Below, in pieces: positions 51,937 to 60,999 of a stretch of 64,000 nucleotides of DNA; the first letter of the stretch is position 1; each line of letters opens with the position of its first letter. The stretch is taken from contig JBBRYS010000006.1 of NCBI GenBank assembly GCA_038237475.1, positions 186,001 to 250,000 on the forward strand. Reading direction: 5' to 3'. The translations under genes and the position numbers were made by a program. The stretch comes from JAOAPY01 sp038237475. GTDB lineage: Bacteria; Acidobacteriota; Blastocatellia; Pyrinomonadales; Pyrinomonadaceae. The notes beneath the pieces are model-generated. The model was given only the letters and a program-made list of their open reading frames with translations, searched no databases and had not been told where the DNA came from.

Positions 51937-53421
51937 TTAGCCCTCTGTAGTCACCGCTTCGTGATCGCGTTCCCACTTCGTTTCCGCTGCCGGCGTGATG
52001 GGGGTTGGATAGCGCTCATTCCAACAGGCAACGCACGCCTTTTGCGGACTGATTCCAGTGGCTTCCATCATTCCTTCGAGAGAGAGATAACCCAGGGAGT
52101 CAGCGTCAATGAATTTGCGAATTTCTTCAACTGACATTTGCGCGGCAATCAAGTCTGCCTTGTTAGGCGTGTCTACGCCGTAGTAACAGGGGCTGATAGT
52201 TGGCGGGCAACTAATGCGCACATGAATTTCCTTCGCCCCGGCTTCACGTACCATTTGCACAATCTTTTTGGAGGTCGTGCCGCGCACTATCGAATCATCG
52301 ATCAGGACCACGCGCTTCCCTTCGATTAAGTGGCGCACGGGATTAAGTTTGATACGCACTCCAAACGAGCGGATCGACTGCCGCGGCTCGATGAACGTGC
52401 GTCCCACATAATGATTGCGTACGAGTCCGAAGCGAAAACTCGTTTGGCTCTGGGCTGCATAGCCAATCGCCGCCACCGTTCCGGAATCCGGCACTGGTAC
52501 AATCAGGTCTGCATCCGCAGGCTGTTCAATAGCCAGACGCTTACCCATCTTGTGTCTCGATTCGTTGACTGAGTGACCGTAGATCAAAGAGTCGGGCCGG
52601 GCGAAATACACGTGCTCGAAAATGCACATCGAAATCGGCCGTTCAGGCAACGGATGCGATGAGCGCAGTCCTTCTTTGTTGATGACGATCATCTCGCCCG
52701 GCTCAACATCGCGAATGTACTGGGCATCGATCAGATCGAATGCGCATGTTTCTGACGCTACTACCCACGAGTCTCCCAACCGGCCCAGAGCCAGAGGACG
52801 AAAGCCGCGCGGATCGCGAATCGCAATCAGCTCATGCGGTGTCAAAAAGAGCATCGAGAATGCTCCTTCGGTGACGCGCAAGACTTCAGGAATCGCTTCG
52901 GAGACGGATGACTGGTGTGAACGGGCTACACCGTGCAGCACTACTTCAGTATCTGAAGTTGAAGAAAAGATCGCGCCTTCGAGTTCCAGCCGGCGCCGCT
53001 CTTCATTTGCAAAAGGGAGATTTCCATTGTGACAGACAGCAATTTGTCCGTGTTGGCAGGTAACCAGGAACGGCTGTGCCTCGCGTATGGAAACTTCCCC
53101 AGCGGTCGAGTAGCGGACATGTCCAATCGCGCTCGTGCCTTCCAGCCGATCGAGACGAGACTGGTCGAAGGCTTCGGAGACGTGGCCCATGGCGCGCTCA
53201 AGCCGCAGATCATTTCCATTGGAAGAGACGATGCCGCACGATTCCTGCCCGCGATGCTGCAGGGCATACAGCCCGAGATAGGTGAGACGCGCAGCTTCCG
53301 GATGGCCATAAATGCCGAACACGCCGCACTCTTCGCGAAACTTGTCCAATTCGATCTCTTCAGCGGGCGACAGCTTGGCCCCGCTTTGCTGCTCTTCAAG
53401 TGCTGGATTCATTTCGCCCAA
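51937..53421 (-). CDS. purF: Amidophosphoribosyltransferase
   Basis: A 494-aa enzyme. A propeptide of about 31 residues precedes the N-terminal nucleophile Cys in EECGVFGIYGH (C32), as in B. subtilis-type PurF that is self-processed. The glutaminase domain has QHRGQESCGI, CHNGNLPF and SDTEVVLHG. The phosphoribosyl half has the PRPP motif VVLIDDSIVRGTTSKKIV and the Cys-rich CPPTISPCYYGVDTPN plus ACVACWNERYP that form the Fe-S site of this type. It makes phosphoribosylamine from PRPP and glutamine, the committed purine step, and leads the operon. Confidence 0.95.
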   Translation of the reverse strand: MGEMNPALEEQQSGAKLSPAEEIELDKFREECGVFGIYGHPEAARLTYLGLYALQHRGQESCGIVSSNGNDLRLERAMGHVSEAFDQSRLDRLEGTSAIGHVRYSTAGEVSIREAQPFLVTCQHGQIAVCHNGNLPFANEERRRLELEGAIFSSTSDTEVVLHGVARSHQSSVSEAIPEVLRVTEGAFSMLFLTPHELIAIRDPRGFRPLALGRLGDSWVVASETCAFDLIDAQYIRDVEPGEMIVINKEGLRSSHPLPERPISMCIFEHVYFARPDSLIYGHSVNESRHKMGKRLAIEQPADADLIVPVPDSGTVAAIGYAAQSQTSFRFGLVRNHYVGRTFIEPRQSIRSFGVRIKLNPVRHLIEGKRVVLIDDSIVRGTTSKKIVQMVREAGAKEIHVRISCPPTISPCYYGVDTPNKADLIAAQMSVEEIRKFIDADSLGYLSLEGMMEATGISPQKACVACWNERYPTPITPAAETKWERDHEAVTTEG

Positions 53422-53574
53422 TCGATTTTCATCGTTCTGGAGTTGTGATTTACTGATTCAGATTACTGCGCATTGTAACAGCTTTCAACTTTGGAGTTTT
53501 TCAATCGCTGCCAGGCATGTCTTTGCAACCCCAATCGGCAGGCAGGCATCTTGAATCGCGTGAGGACCACAACC

Positions 53575-53931
53575 ATGAAACTTTTTTTGACAAGCACGCT
53601 ATTGACCGCATTGATCGGTCTGGCAATGGCGGCGCTGGCTAATCCGATCACAACCCCGAGGACGGCCCCTGAAGCCGCTGCGACTGGCGCTCAACTGTAT
53701 GCTCAGCAGTGTGTTAAGTGTCATGGAAAAGACGGACGCGCCAAAGGCATCAAAGCGAAATTATCGGGCGCCCGCAATCTGGCGGAAGCAGATTGGCAGG
53801 AGCGTGTAACTGACGAGCGAATTTTTAACGTCATCAGCAACGGCAAGGGCCGCATGCCGGCATTCGGGAAAAAGCTTTCCGAGGCAGAAGTAGACTTGCT
53901 GGTTCAGCACGTTCGCAGCCTGAAGAAGTGA
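53575..53931 (+). CDS. Class I cytochrome c (c6-like), periplasmic
   Basis: About 118 aa from ATG 53575, with a GAGGA upstream; the frame is open 28 codons before it. A signal peptide (LTSTLLTALIGLAMAALA) is followed by a single heme site QQCVKCHGKDG and the axial Met in GKGRMPAFGKKLS. It is a small mono-heme electron carrier that needs the cytochrome c maturation machinery; the CcdA-TlpA fusion at 7.2 kb could support this. Confidence 0.9.
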   Translation: MKLFLTSTLLTALIGLAMAALANPITTPRTAPEAAATGAQLYAQQCVKCHGKDGRAKGIKAKLSGARNLAEADWQERVTDERIFNVISNGKGRMPAFGKKLSEAEVDLLVQHVRSLKK

Positions 53932-54000
53932 ACGATTGGAACTGCGTTTTCTCTTCGAGCGGTTGCAGCAGTAGTCCCAATCACCTGCTTGGATTACAAT

Positions 54001-54019
54001 TGCCGGCGGAATCCCGGCA
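54001..54019 (+). terminator. Weak hairpin after the cytochrome c gene
   Basis: TGCCGG pairs with CCGGCA around a 7-nt loop, followed by TTAGTCTTTG. The stem is short and the tail is only partly U-rich, and the next gene starts 22 bp later. Confidence 0.3.
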
Positions 54020-54040
54020 TTAGTCTTTGTTGACGACAAA

Positions 54041-54547
54041 ATGAATTCGCAACGCATCTCCTATCGCCTGCTGGCATTGGTGCTTCGCCTCGCTCTCGTG
54101 TTAGGGCTCGGCGCCGCCGGGTGGATGATTTACAAAAATCTACCCGACAGCGAACCCAGCACCACAGTCTCCACCTCTGGACAGACGACCCTGCAAATTC
54201 TGCTGCTGCCGCCTACCGATATGGTTCAGGCCGCAAAGGATATTGCGGTTGAGATTTCACCGGTTGATATCGTGGCCGTCCGGCACGAGTTCTTTGTAGA
54301 ACCGCGCGCGGGTCAGCAATTCGACGAGTTTCTCCACCAGCGCATGAATGGGCGAAAGCTAATTAATGCCCGGCTAGATACCCAGGGCCGTGGATCAGTG
54401 AGCGTGCCCGCCGGCAATTGGTGGCTTCACGCTATTCTTTCCGGCGAGGAGGATTTGGAGTGGCGCCTGGCGCTTTCGATGAGCGGCGGCAAACAGACCA
54501 TCGAACTCACCCCGCAGAACGCCTACACAAGATCGAAGAGTTTTTAG
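54041..54547 (+). CDS. Small membrane-anchored protein, unrecognised
   Basis: A 168-aa protein with one N-terminal membrane helix (LLALVLRLALVLGLGAAGWM) and a soluble, probably periplasmic domain of mixed strands (TTLQILLLPPTDM, DIVAVRHEFFVEP, then GSVSVPAGNWWLHAIL). No known motif. There is no clear ribosome site; ATG 54041 is chosen because the helix starts soon after. The downstream side is the 54.6-kb repeat patch. Confidence 0.55.
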   Translation: MNSQRISYRLLALVLRLALVLGLGAAGWMIYKNLPDSEPSTTVSTSGQTTLQILLLPPTDMVQAAKDIAVEISPVDIVAVRHEFFVEPRAGQQFDEFLHQRMNGRKLINARLDTQGRGSVSVPAGNWWLHAILSGEEDLEWRLALSMSGGKQTIELTPQNAYTRSKSF

Positions 54548-54550
54548 AGA

Positions 54551-54702
54551 TAGTCAGTTGTTAAGTTGAGCTTTGTGTTTTGTACTTTGTGAGAGGATTG
54601 AGCTTTGTACTTTGAGCTTTGTACTTTGCTCATACCCAAGCATGACTGTTGCCAGTCACAAGGCCTCCTGACTCCGAAGCACAAAGTACCAAGCACAAAG
54701 CT
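54551..54702. repeat. Word-drift repeat patch with tandem GAGCTTTGTACTTT and a 21-bp inverted repeat
   Basis: Between the membrane protein and the MDR dehydrogenase. It contains the 13-nt word TAGTCAGTTGTTA (54551-54563, shared with 36033-36045), two tandem 14-nt copies of GAGCTTTGTACTTT (54600-54613, 54614-54627), and an inverted pair 54569-54589 / 54682-54702 matching at 19 of 21 positions. The right arm ends 12 bp before the dehydrogenase ATG. Confidence 0.7.
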
Positions 54703-54714
54703 CAAGTCCCAAAT

Positions 54715-55668
54715 ATGAAAGCTTTACGAGTTGAAGATTCCGGTGTTGTCTTGCGCGACGTAGAAAAGCCGCAGCGCGAAGACGAAGCCCTGGTGCGCGT
54801 CATCGCCTCAGGCATTTGCAACACCGACCTGGAGATCGCGCGTGGCTATGCAGGCTTCCAGGGGACCATCGGACACGAATTTGTCGGCGTCGTGGAACAA
54901 GGTCCTGACCGCTCATTGATAGGCCATCGCGTGGTGGGTGAGATAAATGCCGGCTGTGGAGAATGCCAATTATGCCTCGCCGGTGATTCCCGCCATTGTC
55001 CCAGTCGAACCGTCCTGGGTATAGTCGGCCGCGACGGGGCCCACGCGGAATATTTGCAGCTGCCGGTGGTTAACCTTTTAACTGTCTCCTCACGTATCCC
55101 GGATGAACACGCAGTCTTTGTTGAGCCGCTGGCCGCTGCTTGTGCCATCGGAGAGAGAGTTGTGTTCGACAAGCAGACGAGATTGGCGGTGCTCGGCGAC
55201 GGCAAACTCGGCTTACTGTGCGCGCAGGTGCTGGCGCTGAGCGGAGCTCAATTACTTCTCGTCGGCAAGCACGAGGACAAGCTGCGCATCGCAGAACGAT
55301 TGGGTATTGAGACCGCGCAGGTCGGGCAAGTCGAGAAACGAGAACGCGAGTTTGATGTGGTGGTCGAGGCCTCGGGGTCCGCGGAAGGTTTTGCCCTTGC
55401 ACTCAAATTGCTGCGGCCGCGCGGGACGCTGGTACTGAAATCGACCTTTCACGGAGCCACCGAAATCAATGCCGCGCAAATCGTCGTCGATGAAATCAGT
55501 ATCGTGGGTTCACGTTGCGGACGCTTTGCTCCCGCGCTCGATCTCCTTAAGAAAGGTGCTATCGATCTCGACAGCATAATTAGCGAAGAATATCCGCTGG
55601 ACCAGGCAGTCTTTGCTTTGCAGCGTGCCCGTGAAAAAGGCGTGCTAAAGGTCCTGCTGAGACCATGA
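54715..55668 (+). CDS. Zinc-dependent MDR alcohol dehydrogenase-like protein
   Basis: About 317 aa; ATG 54715 (MKALRVEDSG) is the family-type start, and the open frame upstream only translates the repeat patch. Catalytic zinc ligands are visible in GICNTDLEIA (Cys) and GTIGHEFVGVV (His, Glu). Structural zinc Cys residues are in INAGCGECQLCLAGDSRHC. The Rossmann motif is LAVLGDGKLGLLCAQVLALS. It oxidises an alcohol or polyol with NAD(P); the threonine/sorbitol dehydrogenase-like subgroup is closest by eye. There is no obvious Shine-Dalgarno because the repeat arm occupies that site. Confidence 0.85.
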   Translation: MKALRVEDSGVVLRDVEKPQREDEALVRVIASGICNTDLEIARGYAGFQGTIGHEFVGVVEQGPDRSLIGHRVVGEINAGCGECQLCLAGDSRHCPSRTVLGIVGRDGAHAEYLQLPVVNLLTVSSRIPDEHAVFVEPLAAACAIGERVVFDKQTRLAVLGDGKLGLLCAQVLALSGAQLLLVGKHEDKLRIAERLGIETAQVGQVEKREREFDVVVEASGSAEGFALALKLLRPRGTLVLKSTFHGATEINAAQIVVDEISIVGSRCGRFAPALDLLKKGAIDLDSIISEEYPLDQAVFALQRAREKGVLKVLLRP

Positions 55669-55870
55669 AAGCCCACGGTTAATGCCGGGACCTGGCTTCG
55701 GCTCGAGACCGACTGCCGCTTCCGCCAGTGCAGAGGACATCTAACCTTGTCTTTTGCCCCATTCTCGTGCATTGGTTATACTTTCAGACCTCTCTGGTGA
55801 CAGTTCGCGGCAGCTTTTCGGGTTCGCCCGAGATCAAATGACGCTTCGGTTTTTTAAAAGGTGGTGGCCC

Positions 55871-57457
55871 ATGTTCGAGTCAATCAAAGATCAAACAACA
55901 GTTGACGAACGAGCAATCCTGCGCAAGCTACGCGTCTGGATTGTGGCGCTGGCCCTTGCCTGCCTCGCCGCCGGCCTGGGTCTTGGGGCCATGCTTTCCG
56001 GGCGACCGACGGTCGCGCAAAATGAAGTGCAAATCGCACGCGCCCCCGAAGCGTTATCGGCGTCCTTTTCTGAAATTGCCAAGCGTGTCGAACCTGCAGT
56101 CGTGAACATTGAAACGATGCAGATAGCACCGGAAATCGCCGAAAAAGACGAGGACTCAAAGGACGATCAGTCGTCCAGTAATCCCCTGCTCGATATGTTT
56201 CGCCGCCAGCCGCGCCGTCCCTCGAGGGGCGTGGGCAGCGGGTTCATCGTCGATCCAAGAGGTTACATTCTAACCAACCAACACGTCATCGAAGGCGCCA
56301 CGCGGATCACGGTGGGTCTGCTCTCGGGCGAGAAATACCGCGGCAGAGTTGTAGGCGTGGATGAAGAGACCGACGTGGCAGTAATTAAGATTGATCCGAC
56401 ACACGATCTGCCGACGGTGAAACTCGGCGACTCAAACAGCGCACAGGTTGGCGATTGGGTCCTCGCAATTGGCTCGCCTTTTGGTTTGGACCAAACAGTG
56501 ACTGCGGGAATCATCTCGAAGAAAGAGCGAGAGACGCCGTACTTCACAACTTTCCAGCGCTTCCTGCAAACCGATGCCGCTATCAATCGAGGTAATAGTG
56601 GCGGACCCCTCGTTAACATGCGCGGTGAAGTGATTGGCATGAACTCGCAGATTGCCACCTCGACCGGCGACTATAACGGCATCGGCTTCGCGCTCCCTGC
56701 CAGTGAAACCAGTTTTGTTTACAAGCAGATTGTCGATGGCGGTCGCGTGCGACGTGGTTATCTCGGGATAACACTCGAGTCGGTGCGGGAAGAGTTCGCT
56801 AAAGTCTATGGGCTGCCAGAAGCCAAAGGCGCGATCGTAATGGACCTGGCCCCGGGTCGTGATGGCAAGCCAACCCCCGCAGCTCAGGCAGGATTGCAGT
56901 CGGGCGACGTGATCACCGAGTTCAACGGTCAGCAGGTCATCAATGCTCAGGATCTAATTCTTCGAGTTGCCGGCAGCGCAGTGGGACAATCGGCGGCCTT
57001 TACCTTCCTGCGGGACACGGATGGCAAGCTCGAAAAACACTCGGCCGATATAGTCCTGGGCGAGCGTCCGCCCGCTCAACCGGTAAAGGATGGGGACGTT
57101 TCGAAGGGCAAGGATTCCGAGGTCAAGCCCAGTGTGCTAAAGCTGGGAATGACGCTGGCAGAATTGACACCGCAACTGGTAAACGAGAAGCACCTCGCCG
57201 GAGTGCGCGGCCTCTATCTGAAAGATTTGGATCCTAACGGTGTGGCCGCCGATGTGCGGTCAACTCTGGGGCAGCCGGCACTGGCCGAGGGTGATGTCAT
57301 CACTCGCATTAACCGCATGCCGGTTACTACCCTCGCAGATTTTCAACGCGTCCTGGGTGCGCTGAAGCCGGGTGATCCCGTCGTGCTGAACATTTCGCGT
57401 TACGAAAAAAGGTTCGAACGCGTCATCACGCAGATTGTGCAGTTCACTTATCAATAA
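55871..57457 (+). CDS. htrA: Periplasmic serine protease Do/HtrA with two PDZ domains
   Basis: About 528 aa from ATG 55871 (GGTGG ahead); ATG 55838 is an alternative. One N-terminal membrane anchor (VWIVALALACLAAGLGLGAM) is followed by a trypsin-like domain with the full triad: His about 138 in TNQHVIEGA, Asp about 168 in EETDVAVIKID, Ser about 243 in RGNSGGPLV. Two PDZ domains follow (about residues 305-400 and 435-525; GDVITEFNGQQV, GDVITRINRMPV), the second after a Lys/Asp-rich linker. It degrades or refolds misfolded envelope proteins. Confidence 0.93.
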   Translation: MFESIKDQTTVDERAILRKLRVWIVALALACLAAGLGLGAMLSGRPTVAQNEVQIARAPEALSASFSEIAKRVEPAVVNIETMQIAPEIAEKDEDSKDDQSSSNPLLDMFRRQPRRPSRGVGSGFIVDPRGYILTNQHVIEGATRITVGLLSGEKYRGRVVGVDEETDVAVIKIDPTHDLPTVKLGDSNSAQVGDWVLAIGSPFGLDQTVTAGIISKKERETPYFTTFQRFLQTDAAINRGNSGGPLVNMRGEVIGMNSQIATSTGDYNGIGFALPASETSFVYKQIVDGGRVRRGYLGITLESVREEFAKVYGLPEAKGAIVMDLAPGRDGKPTPAAQAGLQSGDVITEFNGQQVINAQDLILRVAGSAVGQSAAFTFLRDTDGKLEKHSADIVLGERPPAQPVKDGDVSKGKDSEVKPSVLKLGMTLAELTPQLVNEKHLAGVRGLYLKDLDPNGVAADVRSTLGQPALAEGDVITRINRMPVTTLADFQRVLGALKPGDPVVLNISRYEKRFERVITQIVQFTYQ

Positions 57458-57551
57458 CTGAGGGAATTAAAGTGTGGGGAGCGAGGCGCATGCCTTTCCC
57501 TCTCCCTAAAAAGCACGAGACTCCCCGATTTAGAATCCGACACGACTAATT

Positions 57552-59135
57552 ATGGCTCAAGCAAAAAAAGCAATTGTGAAATCCAGTGGGAAAAAAGGAC
57601 GCAAGACGGCGATCAGCTCCCCACCAAAAACACGGTCCGGCGCTCGGACTTATCAAAACTACATTGGCGGCCGCTGGGTTGACAGCAATTCCGGAGAAAC
57701 GTTCGAGAACCTCAACCCCGCGGACACTCGTGATGTGATTGGGCGATTTCCACTTTCCACCCGGCAGGATGTGAATGATGCTGTCAACGCGGCGCAGGAA
57801 GCTTTTGTGCGCTGGCGCCGGACGCCGGCTCCCCGTCGGGCTGAGCTCCTTTTTCGTTTGGGAGAAATTCTCATGCGCCAGAAGGATGCTTTCGCTGCCG
57901 ACATGACGCGCGAGATGGGGAAGGTTCTGAAAGAAACCGGTGGCGATGTGCAGGAAGCGATTGACTGCACCTACTACACTGCCGGCGAGGGACGCCGTCT
58001 GCATGGCTTTACCACACCCGCTGAGATGCCTGACAAGTTTGCCATGTGCGTGCGTCAGCCAGTCGGTCTCTGCGGACTCATTACGCCGTGGAATTTTCCT
58101 ATGGCGATTCCATCGTGGAAGTTGATCCCAGCATTGGTTTGCGGCAATACGGTAGTTATCAAACCGGCTGAAGACACACCGCTTTCTACTTACAACCTGG
58201 TCAAAGCCTGCGAAGATGCAGGAATACCTCCCGGCGTTGTTAACCTCGTCTGCGGCTACGGAAAACCGGTAGGCGCAGCCATGACAACGCATCCGGCGCT
58301 GCGCTTGATTTCGTTTACCGGTTCAACCGAGACGGGACGCCTGGTGGCTTCGGCTTGTGCGGATCGCAACGCCATCTGCTCGCTGGAAATGGGCGGCAAG
58401 AATGTCATCATGGTCATGGAAGACGCGGATGTCGATCTCGCCGTCGAAGGAGCAGTCTGGGGAGCGTTTGGAACTTCCGGCCAGCGCTGCACGGCCTCGT
58501 CGCGCATGGTGGTCCATAAAAAAGTCTACAAGCAGTTCAGCCGCAAACTGGTGGAGCGGGCCCAGGCCCTGCGCGTAGGCAATGGCGCCGATCCAAAGAC
58601 CGATATGGGCCCGGTGATTAACGCGGAAGCAGTTGAGAAAATTCGCAACTACATTGATATCGGGCGGCACGAAGACGGAGCCACCCTTGCCTGCGGTGGC
58701 CGGCGGTTGACTAAAGGTGAATATGCCAACGGATTCTTTATCGAACCGACGGTTTTCACTGACGTCTCAGCCGACATGCGCATCGCTCAGGAAGAGATCT
58801 TCGGTCCAGTTACCGCTGTCATTCCAGCTAATTCCTTGGACGAAGCGATTGAGATCGCGAACGGTGTGCGTTACGGATTATCGGCTTCAATTTACACCCA
58901 GGATGTGAACCGGGCGTTTGAAGCGATGAATGAAATCTACACCGGCATCTTTTATGTCAACGCTTCCACGATTGGCGCTGAGGTGCACCTCCCGTTTGGC
59001 GGCACGAAGGCAACCGGAAACGGCCATCGTGAAGCCGGCACTCAAGTGCTGGATGTTTTTTCCGAATGGAAATCGATTTACGTCGACTACAGCGGCAAGC
59101 TGCAACGCGCGCAGATTGATGATGTCCAGATTTAG
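57552..59135 (+). CDS. Aldehyde dehydrogenase, semialdehyde-type
   Basis: A 527-aa ALDH with a basic ~25-residue N-terminal extension (KKAIVKSSGKKGRKT). Core motifs: TPWNFPMAIPSWK, KPAEDTPLS, FTGSTETGRLV, LEMGGKNVIMV (Glu) and TSGQRCTASSRMV (Cys), with EEIFGPVTAV. The C-terminal NASTIGAEVHLPFGGTKATG and NGHREAG are characteristic of a subgroup acting on amino-acid-derived semialdehydes such as aminoadipate, glutamate or 2-oxoglutarate semialdehyde; the exact substrate is inferred only. The alanine dehydrogenase gene follows 46 bp later, fitting amino acid catabolism. Confidence 0.88.
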   Translation: MAQAKKAIVKSSGKKGRKTAISSPPKTRSGARTYQNYIGGRWVDSNSGETFENLNPADTRDVIGRFPLSTRQDVNDAVNAAQEAFVRWRRTPAPRRAELLFRLGEILMRQKDAFAADMTREMGKVLKETGGDVQEAIDCTYYTAGEGRRLHGFTTPAEMPDKFAMCVRQPVGLCGLITPWNFPMAIPSWKLIPALVCGNTVVIKPAEDTPLSTYNLVKACEDAGIPPGVVNLVCGYGKPVGAAMTTHPALRLISFTGSTETGRLVASACADRNAICSLEMGGKNVIMVMEDADVDLAVEGAVWGAFGTSGQRCTASSRMVVHKKVYKQFSRKLVERAQALRVGNGADPKTDMGPVINAEAVEKIRNYIDIGRHEDGATLACGGRRLTKGEYANGFFIEPTVFTDVSADMRIAQEEIFGPVTAVIPANSLDEAIEIANGVRYGLSASIYTQDVNRAFEAMNEIYTGIFYVNASTIGAEVHLPFGGTKATGNGHREAGTQVLDVFSEWKSIYVDYSGKLQRAQIDDVQI

Positions 59136-59181
59136 ACCTACAGGAACGGGTATTCATTTCAGTTGAGGGAGACCAACCATA

Positions 59182-60318
59182 GTGATAGTCGGACTGCCGA
59201 AAGAAATTAAGGACAACGAGTATCGGGTGGGCCTGACGCCCGCCGGTGTCCGTGCCCTGACCGATGCGGGCCATCGGGTATTGGTCGAAACTAACGCCGG
59301 TGACGGCTCAGGCTTCGAAAACGAATTGTACGAGCGAGCCGGAGCCACGATCATCGAAACAGCCGACGATGTCTGGGCGCAGGGCGACATGATCGTCAAG
59401 GTCAAAGAGCCAATCGAACCCGAATACCCTCGCATGCGCGAGGGCCAGTTGCTCTTCACCTATCTGCATTTGGCGCCCGACAACAAGTTGACCGAACAAT
59501 TGTTGCAGCGAAAAGTCACCGGCATTGCTTACGAAACGATCACTGATCGGCGTGGCAGCCTGCCGCTTTTGACACCGATGTCAGAAGTCGCCGGACGCAT
59601 GGCTATCCAGGTCGGTGCGCATTACCTGGAAAAAATGAGCGGCGGCCGCGGCATCCTGCTGGGCGGCGTGCCCGGCGTGCCCGCAGCCCGCGTGGTTATC
59701 ATCGGCGGCGGCGTGGTGGGAACCAACGCGGCCAAGATAGCCGTCGGCATGGGCGCCCACGTGACGATCATCGACAACAATCTTGATCGGCTGCGCGAGC
59801 TCGACGACATATTTCTATCAAAAATTTCCACGCTCGCCTCGAGCGCCTACATGATTCACGATGCAATCTCTGATGCGGATTTGATTGTGGGCGCCGTGCT
59901 CGTGCCCGGGGCAGCAGCTCCGCGCTTGGTGACGCGCGGCATGCTCCAGGATGTTCCCAATGGCGCGGTGATCGTCGACGTGGCTGTGGACCAGGGCGGC
60001 TGCATTGAGACCACTCATCCAACCACTCATTCCAATCCCACCTACTACGTCGAAGGCGTGCTGCATTATTGCGTCGCCAACATGCCCGGCGCCGTACCGC
60101 GCACTTCGACCTTTGCGCTTACCAATGCGACTTTGCCTTACGCACTCAAGCTGGCGAACCAGGGATTTCGCGCAGCGATCAGCACCGATGCTGGGTTGAA
60201 GGCGGGAGTCAATACCTATGCGGGACGCCTAACCTACGAAGCTGTCGCCATCGACCAGGGTCGGGAATACACCGCTCTCGATGAGTTGCTGGACGCGGGC
60301 GCTGCGGCTACTCGTTAG
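59182..60318 (+). CDS. ald: Alanine dehydrogenase
   Basis: A 378-aa enzyme starting at GTG 59182 with GAGGGAG upstream. It contains IVGLPKEIKDNEYRVGLTPA (substrate Arg/Lys region), MVKVKEPIEPEY-like KVKEPIEPEYPRM, HLAPDNKLTEQL (catalytic His), and the NAD motif VVIIGGGVVGTNAAKIAVGM. VDVAVDQGGCIETTHPTTHS is the family signature. It deaminates alanine to pyruvate and ammonia with NAD, or the reverse. It is probably co-transcribed with the upstream ALDH. Confidence 0.95.
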   Translation: MIVGLPKEIKDNEYRVGLTPAGVRALTDAGHRVLVETNAGDGSGFENELYERAGATIIETADDVWAQGDMIVKVKEPIEPEYPRMREGQLLFTYLHLAPDNKLTEQLLQRKVTGIAYETITDRRGSLPLLTPMSEVAGRMAIQVGAHYLEKMSGGRGILLGGVPGVPAARVVIIGGGVVGTNAAKIAVGMGAHVTIIDNNLDRLRELDDIFLSKISTLASSAYMIHDAISDADLIVGAVLVPGAAAPRLVTRGMLQDVPNGAVIVDVAVDQGGCIETTHPTTHSNPTYYVEGVLHYCVANMPGAVPRTSTFALTNATLPYALKLANQGFRAAISTDAGLKAGVNTYAGRLTYEAVAIDQGREYTALDELLDAGAAATR

Positions 60319-60369
60319 TTTCGGCGTGCCGGCGAATCGTTGGCAGAGGGTGAACACTGACCGTGGCGC

Positions 60370-60801
60370 CTATGGGTGCTGCAGCAGGCTTGCCAAACAC
60401 TCCAAAAGAGTTTCAGGTGAGACCGGCTTCGACAAGTACACATCCGCCCGGTGAACCTCACTGGCATCGTCTTTGATGTCCAGAGCACTCAGCAGGACAA
60501 TCGGCAGGTGGGCCAACTGAGGCGTGTTGCGCAGGAAACGCACCAACTCATAGCCATTCAGATTCGGCATGATGGCATCGGTTACCACCAGGTCAAGCGG
60601 CACTGTGAGACTGGCTCGCATCGCCGCGAGGCCGTCCACGGCCACCGTGACGACATAGCCTTTCCTGCTCAGAACCACCTCGAGATAGCGCCGTAACGAA
60701 CGATCATCTTCAACCAGCAGAACACGAGTCCCATTACGGAGATTGCCGCCGGGCCGTGATAGCGAATTGGACTCATTCTTGGGAATTCTTTGTGCAATCA
60801 T
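60370..60801 (-). CDS. Single-domain response regulator (CheY-like)
   Basis: A 143-aa protein with a ~25-residue N-terminal lead and one receiver domain: acidic pair in LLVEDDRSLRR, phospho-Asp in LVVTDAIMPNLNGYEL, Thr/Ser in VLLSALD and Lys in VYLSKPVSPE. There is no output domain, so it probably acts by protein interaction or within a phosphorelay. No kinase is adjacent. Upstream it has the ATGTTTACC direct repeats (60906-60939). Confidence 0.9.
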   Translation of the reverse strand: MIAQRIPKNESNSLSRPGGNLRNGTRVLLVEDDRSLRRYLEVVLSRKGYVVTVAVDGLAAMRASLTVPLDLVVTDAIMPNLNGYELVRFLRNTPQLAHLPIVLLSALDIKDDASEVHRADVYLSKPVSPETLLECLASLLQHP

Positions 60802-60905
60802 CTTAATGGAGAAGAGTCGCTGCGGCGGGTGAAGGACCCTTTATCGACGGGCTCGGTTGCGTTCACCGACGCAGTCATTACACCGGAATAACAGAGCGTT
60901 TGTCA

Positions 60906-60939
60906 ATGTTTACCTTGAGCCATCCATGTTTACCGAGCC
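60906..60939. repeat. Two ATGTTTACC direct repeats 20 bp apart
   Basis: ATGTTTACC at 60906-60914 and 60926-60934, each followed by GAGCC within a few bases. The 20-bp period places both on the same face of the helix, about 105-135 bp upstream of the response regulator start. They may be tandem sites for a regulator. Confidence 0.4.
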
Positions 60940-60999
60940 TTTTTGGTGCGGGGCTTAGGGGATTTGCTTTGCGCATTCTGGTTCGTTGGTCGAAAAGCA

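Noticed and set aside
57546..58292. 248-aa minus-strand open frame opposite the second ALDH gene
   Set aside because: Shadow of the ALDH coding frame; Cys/Arg/His-rich composition typical of antisense translation.
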